DNA of 64,000 nt, taken from contig CM076848.1 in NCBI GenBank assembly GCA_039519185.1, positions 28,377,917 to 28,441,916 on the forward strand, in the 5' to 3' direction. Positions 43,966-56,311 of this stretch are shown in pieces. Both the position numbers and the translations under genes were made by a program. Under the pieces are notes generated by a model. The model searched no databases. It was not told the DNA's origin and saw only the letters and a list, made by a program, of their open reading frames with translations. How positions within the stretch are numbered: the stretch's first letter is position 1; every line of letters starts with the position of its first letter. The DNA comes from Astragalus membranaceus (taxonomy: Eukaryota > Streptophyta > Magnoliopsida > Fabales > Fabaceae).

Positions 43966-44711
43966 CCCTTTCAGAGTATTGTATTATTGTATTTGTATCA
44001 TGCATATATGATTCATGACTTTTAAAATACAATTCTATTTCTTGCAGTGTCACTAATCACGTTCCATGTCTGCTATATATGAGTTGGTGATCTTGTGGTG
44101 GGTATTAATATCACAATTCTATTTTTCTTTAATTTGAGTGCTGGTTTTCTTTTCTTATCGGCTTAAACGAAATGACAAATAAATATCACGCACAGTCGCG
44201 CACACACGAATGCTGGTTTTCTAATACAATTGAATACGGGGTGATGTGCATTGCACTCATTGCAGCTTGGATTTATTTTTTATTAACATAAAATATTATA
44301 ATATATTACTTATCTTATGATTCACATATAATACAAGTTTGATGTGTAAAACGAGTTGGATTAAAATCAGCCACGCTGTTATAAAAACGATTGTATTCCT
44401 CAAAAGCCACGATGACCACACCATACTATCACTGATTCACTGACCATACAGTATATTTTACCTTCTTAGCTTTCATTTTCCTCTTATCTTCAATACTTTA
44501 TGAACTACAATAATACAGATAATTTGGGATCTGAACTCCTAAATCATGAACTGAATGGTATAATTTTTTTTTCTATAGAAACAAATGATCAAACTATAAT
44601 ACAAATGTAGTTTAAGGTGTTGAATGTTGACCACTCCCAAAAAATCCGTTTGTTCTAGATCAGAGAAGTATATTAATTAAACTGATATTTTAGGCTTGAT
44701 GCTGGTGAATC

Positions 44712-45283
44712 AGTTTTTTTAACATGAAATAACTCTTTAGCAATCGGAGTGGCGGCAACGACGAGTACGGCACGACGGCTGCGCCGCCAAGTCGATAGGA
44801 AATTCTAGAAGACAAATAAATATACTCTAGAAGTCATATTCTATAATGCATATATTATATGTTTTGGAACCTAAGTTTTGGAAGGACAAAGACATTCAAA
44901 TGTCTTCTATATCTTAATATCTTAATTCCAGAACTTATTTTATGCATTTCGAAATATTTTTTTCTTCCAAAAATAAAGTTATGAAAAGGAGGTGGAAGGG
45001 ACGGGGGTAGTTTTAGTTTTAGGGGTGTAGAGAAGATGAGTGGGAAAATTAAAAAGGGAAGGTGGGAATATCAAAGGCCTTTACTTATAGGAAACAGCTA
45101 GTTGCGCTCCTCATTTGCCGAATTACACCCCCCCCCCCCGGGGGATGGAATGCAACTTACAAATATCTTTTCGGTTTCGGTGTTGCTAAGTAGTTCACAG
45201 TTATCGTTTTCGAACGATAAAAAAAAATTAAAGAGTTGTTTCCCTTCCCTCCTCTCTCGCAAACACAGTACTAGAAGCAGAGC
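44712..45283. other. Spacer between duplication copy 1 and the PPR gene
   Basis: No coding region supported. A short GC-rich patch (44750-44800) and a run of 14 C followed by 5 G at 45127-45145 stand out; the latter lies in the 5' leader of the PPR gene. Confidence 0.45.
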
Positions 45284-47647
45284 ATGGAGATGGTAGGAAA
45301 GGTGGCTCTTCCTTTACTACTCCCAACTCCACCTCCCTACGCCTCCAGCAAACCCTCAATTAACACTCTTGTTACTGACCTCAGTTCACACTCTCACTCC
45401 CGAAGCCGCTTCTCTATCGGCAAGTCATCCTCCGACCCCAACTCCGGCAAGCCATGGTCCAACCACCACCTTTCTCCTTCAGGTAACGATATTCTCAATA
45501 CCTTAATTCACTCTTCCTTTGATTCTATTCACCTCGACGATATTCTTGGTCCCCTCTTCACCCAACCACATCCACATCCCAGTCGTTTGTCTCGTGATAT
45601 TCTCGCTATAATCAAAGCTCTAGGGTTTAGCAATAAATTTGAACATGCCTTGGCTGTCTTTGATTGGGTTCGCAGCCGTGCCGGCTGTTCTCATCTTTTG
45701 ACCGGTTCTACAATCGCCGTCATTGTTAACATTCTTGGTAAAGCGGGTCGGGTCTCTTCCGCAGCCTCATTGCTCCGCACTCTTCAAAATGACGGCTTTC
45801 AGATTGACGTTTACGCCTATACTTGTTTGATAACTGCTTATGCTAGTAAGGGAAGGTACAATGAGGCCGTTTCAGTGTTCAATAAGATGCTACGAGATGG
45901 TTGCACTCCAACTCTCATTACTTACAATTCCATTTTGAATGTTTATGGCAAAATGGGCATGCCTTGGTCTCGAGTTATGTCTCTTTTTTGCTCTATGAAA
46001 ACTAATGGTGTTGCTCCTGATTTGTACACTTACAATACCCTTATAACTTGTTGTCGCCGTGGTTCTCTCTATGAGGAAGCTGTCAAGCTGTTTGATCAGA
46101 TCAAGTTAGCAGGATTCACCCCTGACAAAGTTACATATAATGCATTAATGGATGTTTTTGCTAAGTCCAGACGCCCCGAGGACGCTCTGCAGGTTCTCAA
46201 TGACATGGAAACTAATGGCTTTCCACCTACCACTATTACCTACAATTCATTGATATCTGCTCATGTTAGAGGTGGTTTGCTCGAGGAAGCATCCCAACTC
46301 AAAACTCAAATGTTGGAGAAAGGGATTAAGCCAGATGTTTTTACTTACACTACCCTTTTGTCGGGATTTGAGAAGGCCGGAAAAGATGAGTTTGCTTTTA
46401 AGGTTTATGAAGAAATGAAAGTTGTGGGATGCAAACCCAATATTTGCACCTTTAATGCCCTTATTAAGATGCATGGTAACCGTGGGAAGTTTGTGGAAAT
46501 GATGAAAGTTTTTGAGGATATCAAGGAATGCGGGTGTACCCCTGACATTGTTACTTGGAACACCCTTTTGGCCGTGTTTGGACAGAATGGAATGGACTCC
46601 GAAGTAGCGGGAGTATTTAAAGAAATGAAGAGATCAGGGTTTGTGCCCGAGAGGGATACCTTCAACACTCTAATAAGTGCATACAGCAGGTGTGGTTCCT
46701 TTGATCAAGCTATGGCTGTTTATAAGAGCATGTTGGAAGCTGGAGTGGCTCCGATCTCTCTACTTATAATGCTGTTTTGGCCGCGTTGGCTCGAGGAGGG
46801 TTTTGGGAACAATCTGAGAAAGTCATTGCTGAAATGAAGGATGGTCGTTGTAAACCTAATGAGCTAACATACTCTTCTCTTCTTCATGCCTATGCCAATG
46901 GCAAGGAGATTGAGAAGATGAAAGCTCTTGCTGAGGAGATCTACTCTGGCTCTATTGAGACACATGTTGTTCTGTTGAAGACCCTTGTTCTAGTAAATAG
47001 CAAGAGTGATCTTCTGACGGAAACGGAACGTGCTTTTTTGGAATTAAAGAGGAGAGGAATTTCTCCAGGCATAACTACTCTAAATGCAATGATTTCAATA
47101 TATGGGAAGAGGCAGATGGTGGCTAAGACCAGTGAGATTTTGAACTTCATGCATGAGAATGGATTTACTCCAAGTTTGACCACTTATAATAGCTTGATGT
47201 ATATGTACAGCCGTTCTGGAAACTTCCAAAAATCAGAAGAAATCTTAAGGGAAGTTCTGGAGAAAGGTATGAAACCTGATAAAATTTCATATAATACTGT
47301 TATTTACGCATATTGCAGAAATGGTAGGATGAAGGAGGCTTTAAGGATATTTTCTGAAATGAAAGATTCTGCACTTGTTCCCAATGTTGTGACTTACAAC
47401 ACTTTTGTTGCAACTTATGCTGCCGATTCAATGTTTGTTGAGGCTATTGATGTTATTCGATACATGATCAAGCAGGGGTGTAGGCCAGACCAGAATACTT
47501 ATAACTCCATCGTTGATTGGTATTGTAAGCACAATCGGCAAGATGAGGCAAACAGTTTTGTGAAAAAATCTTGGTAACATTGACCCACATTTTCCCAAGG
47601 AGGAAAAAAGTAGGTTACTTGAGAGAATGGCAAGGGAAAGGCCATAA
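45284..47647 (+). pseudogene. P-class pentatricopeptide-repeat protein gene with two 1-base indels
   Basis: Intronless frame starting MEMVGKVALPLLLPTPPP. After a poorly conserved leader (possible organelle targeting) come at least fifteen 35-residue PPR units such as VYAYTCLITAYASKGRYNEA. It is collinear with the Arabidopsis At5g02860 type of P-class PPR protein; these bind organelle RNA, but the target is unknown here. Two single-base changes break it: one base is missing after 46753 (ctccg/atctc), ending the first frame at 46837 while the second resumes at once (YSSLLHAYANGKEIEKM region); and one extra A in the run 47563-47568 causes a stop at 47577 although the frame otherwise runs to TAA at 47645-47647. 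Everything else is intact over nearly 800 codons, so recent inactivation or sequencing errors are both possible. Confidence 0.85.
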
Positions 47648-48914
47648 GTTGTTGGTGGCATGCTGCAAGTTTACTGGAATTTGGAATATTTCTTGACCTC
47701 TAGTTTTTAGCTTTCATCAGTTACCCTGTATAATATTTTTGGGTATGGAGTTTGATGGTCCACCCTATGCAGTTGTAAATGGGGGGTGTTGCGCTACTGC
47801 ATTGTATTTGCAGAAAAAGGTAGCAATATGTCTGCTATCGATGCTTGCTGGTGAGGTTGTACAGAAAGATGGGAAGTTAGAAAATAGAAAGAGAAGGGAG
47901 AGGGGTTAGTTTTGATTTTTGAATGTCAGTACCATGTAGAATAAATTATATGCTACTCTTATAGCGGCACTGTCAAGGAAAACATGTTTAGGATGTTGGT
48001 ATGATTTGTTGTGTAGTGTAACCGTAAGAACATATATGAATTTTTATGTTTTTGCTTTAGGAGCTTTATCAAAGATTATTCCTGTACGAGTGCTGCTCGA
48101 CTGAATTGTAAACTTGCCATTTATAAAGCTACTAGAATTGGGTGTCAATGGTGATTGGTGAGGGATTTGGGTAGCATGCACATAAGGTTATAGGTTCATA
48201 TCTCATTGCCATGATTGTACACGAAGAAAAAATTTACTGTGTAAAACTCAGGAAGTGTATGCCTGTATGGTATTACTTTTCTCTCTAAAATATACTTCAA
48301 CTTTTTTTCGTCATTCACACTCAATTGCTTGAAGCGAAATCCCTAATTCCCATCACCCCCTCCCCCCCAAAACATAATTCTTCCTCTTCTTTACGACGTT
48401 GATCAATGATTCCTTAACCTTACTCCTAGCTTCCGATTCCACCTCACGAATGTAGAGATTTTTCATATATGATGCAACTGGTTGTGGTCAGTCACGTCAT
48501 GGGTGCTGGTGACACCGCCAGAATCCAGCCCTCCAATCAATTGCCAACGACTCAAGGCCATTGAGCTCAAGGATTCAATTCATTGTTTGAAGGTGCCAGG
48601 AATCTGCCACTATGGTGCACTTTGCATCAGTTGTATTGCCTTTAATCCTACTCAAAACCTTGCTGAAACAGGTACTCTTCTGATTTTTACTTGTGGTTGC
48701 TCCTGCATATTCCTTTTCTTTGTAAAATTCAACTCTACATAATTAAATAATTTTTGTTTATTAGATGCTTCTAATCGGATTGCATCAATTGTATATGCCT
48801 ATTAGATGCAAACATTTGTTAGATTTGTTCCGTTAGTTGTATATCTATTCAGATGCTTATTTAGGCCTTACATTCTTACATTCTTACACTCGTGCTTTCA
48901 AAAAAGAATAAAAT
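47648..48914. other. PPR 3' region and spacer
   Basis: No recognised gene. A short open frame at 48482-48742 ending at a GGTACT donor-like site has no recognisable domain. A weak pol III B-box-like ggttcatatct at about 48190 could be SINE debris. Confidence 0.4.
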
Positions 48915-49100
48915 AATTTGACCCAAGAAGGTTGCTCAGTTGGCGAGCTAAGGGACATGAAGGAGTTGCAAGGAGGTCCAGGGTTCAAATATCTCTCTAG
49001 GAGCTTTTCTTGTTTTCTTGAGAGATATTTATTTGCATGCATCCATCTGTGTTTCTGGCCGAGTCTTCTAATTTGCGACATAGGGATAGGCAATGTTAGG
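48915..49100 (+). mobile_element. tRNA-derived SINE-like sequence
   Basis: ttgctcagttggcg (about 48932-48945) fits a tRNA A box (TAGCTCAGTTGG with one change) and ggttcaaatatc (about 48984-48995) fits a B box, about 40 bases apart as in tRNA-type promoters. No target duplication or tail was found, so the ends are approximate and a tRNA pseudogene is possible. Confidence 0.4.
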
Positions 49101-50630
49101 AGGCTCACCAAATTAGGCATGAAACTCAATGACTCCCTTGCTAAAATCACTGTGGAGCAGAAAAGTACAGTTATAGCAAATGGCATGGTTCTCACACATG
49201 CTCTGCTGCCACCACAGTTCCCTTTTCTCAAAATTACTTCCTCTTTTAAGTACTCCCCACAAAGTTTAATTGTGTTTTTTCTTTTAATGTTTTAATATAA
49301 CTAGCACTAAACTTAAAGTTTTCTTAGATCCCATACTCATGTTCTTGTGAGTTTGGATCCAGTAAACTTTGGATGTGTTGGTTTTGTATGTATTCTTTTG
49401 TTCTATCGAGTTAGGCTTAATTTATGCTGTGCTGAAACGCACTAGACTAAAGAAGCTATTTTTTAGAGTAAAATTCATATATGCATTCTTCCCTTTATAT
49501 GCCATTTTTTTGCTGCACCTCTACTATTATACCTTGCTTTTGATATCTTTTTCTGTTTGTTAATATTGGGATTTGATTGATTTATTATGTTGTCTTTCAG
49601 AACATGTTGGAGCAGAGGTATCAGGGTGTGTAGCATCATTGAATTAACAGAGCTAAAAGCTAAATGAAAGCTGGGTTTCTTTCAAAAAAAAAATCAAATT
49701 TCAGATTGAGAACTCCAGTTAGCTCTAGAGTACTCTAAACTTCATGATGGAGTATATTTGATGGCATCTTTAACTATCAGGTGATCCTTTCTAAATGGTT
49801 TTCTTAATGAATTTAAATGTCCACTGGTGGAAAGTTCAATTGGTTTTTCTTCTTCTAGCATCTGTTATTGTTTTAGAACTTGAAAACATATTTTCAATTT
49901 CATTAATAGAGAAGAAATGTAAATGCCGTTAAATTAACTATCTAAAATCCTCCATCTTTTTGTGTGTAGATCCTCGAACCTTCATGGTATAAGAACTGAA
50001 GTTCACTGCTATATGATTTTTTTGTAAATTAAGAACCAACAGTTTCTCTCCCTACCTTATCTCACTCTTACAAACCACCTCAGTGCACTTTTTTTGAGGG
50101 AGTTAACTCTTGCAAGTAGCAATGCGTTTGATGTTCTTATTCCTATCAGCAGTATCTGTTGAATCACCTCTGTAGATTTCAACATGGAAATAGTCTGGGA
50201 TGTAGGTGTTGTTTACTTGTCTTAACTCACCTCTTTACTTCTTTAGTGTAAAGTGTAAACTCATTTTGCCCGTTGTTAAAAAGTTTACAGAATAATAATG
50301 GTTAGCTTCAGAAATGTGACATCTTGGTTCTATAATAATATGCCCTTGTTAATGTAGTGCGGTCGGTCCTCTTAACAGATATGCTATAAGTAATTAACTG
50401 ACAACTTCATTTGTCCCTCATGGTTCATTATTTTGTTGGAATCTTAATTTTAAATGTGAAAGTATTTGTTGTTGATAATGAGTATTACAAATTTTCGTTT
50501 AAATGGCTTCCAGATAAGCAGAAACACAAACTTATTCATTTGAAGAAGTCTAATGAAAAAAGAATGGAAACTAAGTCAGTCATGCTTTCAGATTCTAGTA
50601 GCAAGTATTAGTCATATATGAATCGACATT
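49101..50630. other. AT-rich spacer
   Basis: No supported coding region or repeat with defined ends. Short open frames (49369-49563, 50411-50611) have no recognisable domain. The right edge near 50630 is the junction where the truncated copia element begins. Confidence 0.45.
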
Positions 50631-50639
50631 TGATCAATC

Positions 50640-52113
50640 CCCAAAAGCAAGGGAATCAACATTTAATCTTTCATGAGACACACTGCTTGAGTGCCACTGA
50701 TGGAGATAGAGACAGTGCCTTATGGCACAAGAGGTATGGTCACTTAAGCTATAGAAGTTTAGGTCATCTAAACTCTAAGAATCTTGTGGTAGGAATTCCT
50801 GCAGTAGCTGCCATTGATAAGTCTTGTGATGTATGCATGAGAAGCAAACAAGCTAGGTTGCCATTTACATCAGAATTACCACCAAGAGCAACACATGCTT
50901 TAGGTGAAGTACATTCTGATGTATGTGGTTCTCTGGAAGTTCCTTCCTTAGGAGGCAACAAGTATTTTGTGTCATTTGTGGATGAATACACTAGGATGCT
51001 GTGGATATACTTGATCAAGGCTAAGAGTGATGTGCTTGATCAATTTAAGAAGTTCAAGAATTATGCTGAGAAGCAAAGTGGTTGCAAGCTGAAAATTCCT
51101 AGAATTGATGGTGGTGGAGAGTACAATTCTGCTGAATTTAAGAAATTCTGTGAAGATCAAGGTATTGATCATGAAGTAACTGCTCCATATACTCCTCAGC
51201 ATAATGGAGTTGCTGAGAGAAGAAATAGAACGATAATGGATATGGCAAGGTGCATGCTGAAACAGATGAATTTGCCAAACAATCTTTGGGGAGAAGCTGT
51301 CTCAACAGCAGCCTATATCCTCAATAGATGTCCAACCAAAAGACTCAAGAAGTAGTTCCACTTGAAGTGTGGTCTGGCAGAAAGCCCAGTGTAGGGCATT
51401 TGAGGGTCTTTGGTGCACTTTGTTACAAGCACATCCCTGATGCTAGGAGAAGAAAATTGGATGACAAGAGTTGTCCAATGATCCTTGTAGGATACCATTC
51501 TACAGGGGCGTATAAACTGTACTGTCCAGTGACTAACAAGATTGAATTTAGTAGAGATGTAATTGTAAAGGAGTCAGAAATATGGGATTGGGATACTGGC
51601 AGAGCAAAAACTGCCAGAGTAGAATCTGTTCTGGTTGAAGAGACTGATGAAGATGCACCAGATCAAGAAAATGTGCCTGTCCCTGCTGATAATGATGAGC
51701 AAGATCCACAGCAGCAAACCAATAATACTGATTCTGATTCTGATGATGAACCTGAAGTACAAAACAGACCACAGAGGCAACAAGTGCCTCCAAACAGATT
51801 AGCTGACTATGACTTGATTGCTGATAATCAAGTTGACAGTGATGGAGAATTGATACAGTTTGCTCTACTGGCTGATGTTGAGCCACTCAGTCATATAGAA
51901 GCCTTGAAGGAGAAAGTGTGGGTGGGTGCCATGAAAGAAGAACTCAGTGCAATTGAAAAGAACAAGAACTGGGAATTGACTGTGTTGCCTAAGATTAAGA
52001 GAGCAATAAGTGTGAAATGGGTCTTCAAAGTGAAGTTGAAGCCTGATGGGTCAATTGCCAGGCATAAGGCAAGATTAGTAGCAAGGGGGTTTTCTCCAAA
52101 AACCTGGCCTTGA
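50640..52113 (+). pseudogene. Copia integrase and start of RT
   Basis: First frame (to 51355): LWHKRYGHLSYRSLGHLNSK and CDVCMRSKQARLPF form the zinc-binding and pre-integrase segment; DVCGSLEVPSLGGNKYFVSF and FVDEYTRMLWIYLIK open the core, and YTPQHNGVAERRNRTIMDMA holds the catalytic Glu. A frameshift at about 51350 moves to the second frame (51328-52113): VWSGRKPSVGHLRVFG, then an acidic linker and the beginning of RT (VKWVFKVKLKPDGSIARHKA). An extra T near 52090 ends it. In copia elements integrase precedes RT, as seen here. Confidence 0.88.
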
Positions 52114-52159
52114 CTACTTTGAAGTCTATGCACTAGTTGCTAGACATGAGACAGTCCGA

Positions 52160-53431
52160 ATGGTAATTGCTCTAGCTTGTAACAAGGGCTGGACATTGTA
52201 TCATTTAGATGTCAAATCAGCATTTTTGAATGGACCATTAGAGGAGGAAGTATATGTGTTACAGCCACCTGGTTTTGAAGTAAAAGGAAAGGAACAAATG
52301 GTGTACAAGTTGCATAAAGCCTTGTATGGGCTTAAGCAAGCTCCAAGAGCTTGGAACAAGAAGATAGATGCCTACTTTGTGGAGCTTGGCTTTAAGAAAT
52401 GTGCTGTGGAATATGGAGTCTATGTATATGACTCAAAGCAAGGTGAGAAGATACTAGTATGTCTCTATGTTGATGACATGCTGATAACTGGCAGCAGTGT
52501 CACTGAAATTCAGAAATTCAAGAAGAAATTGATGACTGAGTTCGAGATGACAGACCTGGGAAAAGTGACCTATTTCCTAGGAATGGAGTTCCAATATACA
52601 GCAAAGGGAATCATACTTCATCAAAGGAAGTATGCAATTGAAATCTTGAAGAGATTTCAAATGGAAGACAGCAACTCTGTTGTTACACCAGCAGAACCAA
52701 GTGTGAAGTTGGAAGCTGATGTACAGGGTAAGGATGTTGATCCTACCTTGTTTAAACAATTGGTAGGCTCCTTGAGATACTTGTGCAACACAAGACCAGA
52801 TATTAGCTACTCAGTTGGTGTAGTGAGTAGATTTATGAGCAAGCCAAAACTGTCTCACTTTCATGCTGCAAACAGAATACTCAGATATGTGAAAGCCACT
52901 CTGAGATATGGTGTGCTGTTCCCATCAGTTACTGAACAGAACAGGGAATGTTTGGAGGGATATTCTGATGCTGATTGGTGTGGAGACAAAGTGGATAGAA
53001 GGAGCACTACTGGATATGTGTTTCTATGGAATGGTGCCCCTATATCATGCTGTTCAAGAAAGCAACCAGTGGTTGCCTTATCATCCTGCGAAGCAGAGTA
53101 TATAGCAGGAGCTGTTACTGCCTGTCAAGCAATCTGGCTTGGGGCATTGATGGATGAACTGAAGCTTGAAGTGAAGAAGCCACTGAAATTGTTGATTGAC
53201 AATAAATCAGCAATTAGTCTTGCTAAGAATCCTGTGTTACACGGTCGTAGCAAGCATATTGAGACCAAGTATCATTTCTTGAGGGATCAAGTGCAGAAGG
53301 GAATCATTGAGGTCTGTCACTGCTCTTCACAGCAGCAGCTAGCAGACATTCTGACTAAGAGTTTGAAGACAGATCAGTTCATCAAGCTCAGAACTGAGAT
53401 AGGTGTTACTTTGTTTGATGTTATGAATTGA
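52160..53431 (+). pseudogene. Copia reverse transcriptase and RNase H
   Basis: Open from 52160 to a stop at 53429-53431 with no internal stop. RT motifs: HLDVKSAFLNGPLEEEVYVL, HKALYGLKQAPRAWNKKIDA and the catalytic CLYVDDMLITG. RNase H follows: GYSDADWCGDKVDRRSTTGY, SSCEAEYIAGA and HIETKYHFLRDQV. It is the Tnt1/copia type of Pol. It needs the upstream frame, from which it is separated by a frameshift, so the polyprotein as a whole is not functional. The stop is 8 bp before the 3' LTR. Confidence 0.9.
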
Positions 53432-53438
53432 GGGAGGG
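53430..53438 (+). other. Copia polypurine tract
   Basis: gagggaggg directly precedes the LTR TG at 53439, the standard plus-strand priming site. Confidence 0.75.
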
Positions 53439-54307
53439 TGTTGTAAGTATGAGTGATACAATTCATAGTTAGCTATTTGAGTTACTAATTGTTAGAGCTG
53501 CTGTTAGTGAATAAGTCAGTTAGTTGGCAATTAGTAGTCTGTTAATGACAGTTAGTGTAGCTTAATACTTCATTTGTATTTGCTGATGTGTCAGCTGAAT
53601 AAGCTGATGTACTTAACTCAGAGATTGAATAATATTTTTCATTCTCATCAAAACTCTCTCTTCTACTCTAAACTCTCTCTGTGAATGCTTGTAACTGTTT
53701 TTGCAACAATTCTGTTAGTGATGGTGATGAACATTTCATCAAACTCAATCAATTGCTCCAACAGTAATAAGTGATTATGTTTCAACTTTCAAGAGAAAAA
53801 GGCTAATATTATTTAGCTCAAGTTTATAATACTTGTACATTCCGTTAAATGGAATTGGGTTTGCGTGTCAGTCAGAAAACTCATGCAGTCGTACAGTCAA
53901 CAATTCAGAGTCGTCCAATCATCGGACGGTCCAGATTTCAATTCAGAATTTAATATTAAGCAAAAATCAAAAACTGTTCTTAAAATTTGAACAATCCAAT
54001 CTTGATTGGACGGCCTCTAGCGACTATATGACTGCATGCAACTTCAACTTCCCCTTATCCAAATTTGATTAGATGCCGTCACAACAGTAAGTAATCAGTC
54101 AGGCGCATCTCAACTATTTGATAAAGATCAGACTAAGATCAAATGATCTGTATTTCAACTTTACAGACAGGAAAAATCAAAATTTAAATAAAACTTAGAT
54201 AGAATGTTTAGATGTGCATGCAGTTGTGTGACGGTATCCAATGCAAATCCATATTGTTCACATTGGTTTGCAATTGCATTATATCAAGTTTCTATCTGGT
54301 TTTGTAG

Positions 54308-55443
54308 GAGAAAATGGGACCGTTGATGGTCAAGGGAAGATGTGGTGGGAGCTATGGTGGAACAGAACTTTGGTGCATACTAGAGGCCACCTCCTTGAAC
54401 TCATGAACTCAGAAAATGTTCTCGTATCAAATCTCACTTTTCAAAATTCTCCTTTTTGGACCATCCATCCTGTTTACTGCAGGTTTGATCTCTTTGCCTA
54501 TCTGTCTCTTCTTTAGGCCATAATTCAGTTCAACTTACGTCCAGTGTGAATAAACAACTTAATTAAACGCTTTTATAGCATAAACGTTTATCATATAAAC
54601 AATTGATATTTAATAAAATGCAATGTTTTGTTTCAGTAATGTTGTGATCAAAGGAATGACAATCTTGGCTCCTCTTAATGCACCAAATACTGATGGCATA
54701 GACCCAGGTTTGTTCTTTGTTTCTATCTATATATCCTATTCTTGCATTCTTATCTGCACAAATTCAATTGTAAAAGTCTTTAAAGTATAGTCTCTTACAA
54801 GTAAAATTTCCTTTATGATGATGATTCAGACTCAAGCACCAACGTATGTATTGAAGATAACTACATAGAAAGTGGGGATGATCTGGTAGCCATAAAGAGT
54901 GGTTGGGATCAATATGGAATAGCCATGGCCCACCCCAGCACAAACATCATAGTAAGAAGAGTTTCAGGCACAACACCAACTTGTTCTGGAGTAGGGATAG
55001 GAAGTGAAATGTCTGGTGGAATTTCAAACATTGCAATTGAGAATTTGCACGTGTGGAATTCTGCAGCTGGTGTTCGCATAAAATCTGATAATGGAAGAGG
55101 AGGCTATATAACAAATGTAAGTATAAGTAATATAAGATTGGAGAGAGTGAAGATTCCTATTAGATTCAGTAGAGGTTCAAATGACCATCCTGATGATGGT
55201 TGGGATCCCAAAGCTGTTCCTAGATTTAAAGACATTTTAATCAGTAATGTTGTTAGTGTGAATTCAACAAAAGCTCCGGTTTTGGAAGGTGTAGAGGGTT
55301 CAACGTTTGAAGGATTGTGGTTCAAAAATATTACTCTTCTCGGTGTAGCATCATCTGCAGCATGGCGTTGTGAATTTGTCTCTGGTTTTTCCACTGGTGT
55401 GTTCCCCGTTCCATGTCCTGAGATGCAGAACAATGGCAATTAA
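54308..55443 (+). pseudogene. Headless polygalacturonase-like copy (exons 3-5)
   Basis: Exons equivalent to 3, 4 and 5 of the complete gene: 54308-54482, 54637-54707, 54830-55443, with intact splice sites and an undamaged frame. Exons 1-2, with the start codon, signal/anchor segment and first part of the beta-helix, are absent; the copia 3' end precedes it. The last exon differs from copy 1 by only two residues in the 172-residue stretch from its first internal Met (Thr to Ala in ISN-IEN, Lys to Asn in KSD-GRGG). NTDGIDP and SGDDLVAIKSG remain. It cannot yield a normal enzyme unless spliced to an upstream transcript. Confidence 0.92.
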
Positions 55444-56311
55444 TTCTGGTTTTTATCGTCCTAATTTACTGCGTGCTGATTGGGGTTGGTTCAAAAGCCA
55501 GAGTTGGCTCACATTGTTGCTTGATTAAGCAGTTTTGAGTGTTGCTCGAGTGAAAGTTGAGCTGCAATGGATTGGGCTCGTGAAGCTGATTTTCGTGTCT
55601 GTGTCGGTGTTTCATAGCATCTTACTATCTCTGGTGTGGTGGCATGGGCATGTAATCTGATTGGTTTCAGGTTTGAGTTTGGAACATGTAGAGTACCATA
55701 TGATTAATATCACAGCCCCCTCTCTCGCCATCGTTGATTGGTGGCTATCTGACGCGGAGTAAGCGAAAGATCTTGTGTTTTACTTGATGAGATTCTTTTC
55801 TTCACATTTATTTGTTACTGTTGTATAGACAGTCTATTCATTGGGAGAGAGCTCAAATTTGAATATACAGGAAAAACAATTTTGAATCAGATTTATTCTC
55901 TTTTTGTTTTAATGCAAAAAAGGTTCATTTGAAAATTACTTTTTACTTTTTAATACCAGAAAACAATTGTTGACTATCATGAGAAGATTATAAGAAATTT
56001 TGTAAGCAACTTAAAAAATATACAGCACTCGAATACTCGTATCGTATCATTTCACTGGAATGAAGTTTTTTTCCTTATATACAGAGAGATAGAGATAGTT
56101 CCAGCGTACCCAATAGAAATAGATTGGATAATGTTTCTTTAAAGCAATGCATTATGCAGTACTTTTCATACATGGCACTAGCAAAGCCTTAGCCAGTAGT
56201 GAACTCCAAGAATGCCATAACTTGTATTTCTTGCAACCCCAAAACACTCAATACCTTACTTTAATATATGATATAGCATTGAAGAAGTGTTATAGGACAC
56301 ACTTGATCAGG

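Larger units (their letters stand above)
40396..44711 (+). repeat. Segmental duplication, copy 1
   Basis: From the start of the copia LTR to ggcttgatgctggtgaat the sequence matches 53439-57793 throughout: LTR, rest of PG intron 2, PG exons 3-5, PG 3' region, GLP1 and its 3' region. Copies differ by scattered substitutions and small indels; an 80-90 bp stretch near 57477-57563 is present only in copy 2. The match ends abruptly at about 44711. Confidence 0.95.
50631..53763 (+). mobile_element. Ty1/copia element, 5'-truncated
   Basis: Contains, in order, the Gag-pre-integrase segment, integrase, RT, RNase H, polypurine tract and 3' LTR (53439-53763). The 5' LTR, gag and protease are missing. 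Two frameshifts (near 51350 and 52090) split pol into three frames. The 3' LTR is the same family and site as the solo LTR at 40396, including the gtaat flank (53764-53768). The left junction coincides with the start of the duplicated segment. Confidence 0.88.

Noticed and set aside
48482..48742. 86-codon frame followed by a donor-like GGTACT
   Set aside because: No recognisable domain and no partner exon found; may be chance or a very worn gene fragment.
56147..56311. Upstream extension of the GLP2 frame by 55 codons
   Set aside because: Copy 1 has a stop in the matching place and the signal peptide follows MKMESH; the extension is 5' UTR.
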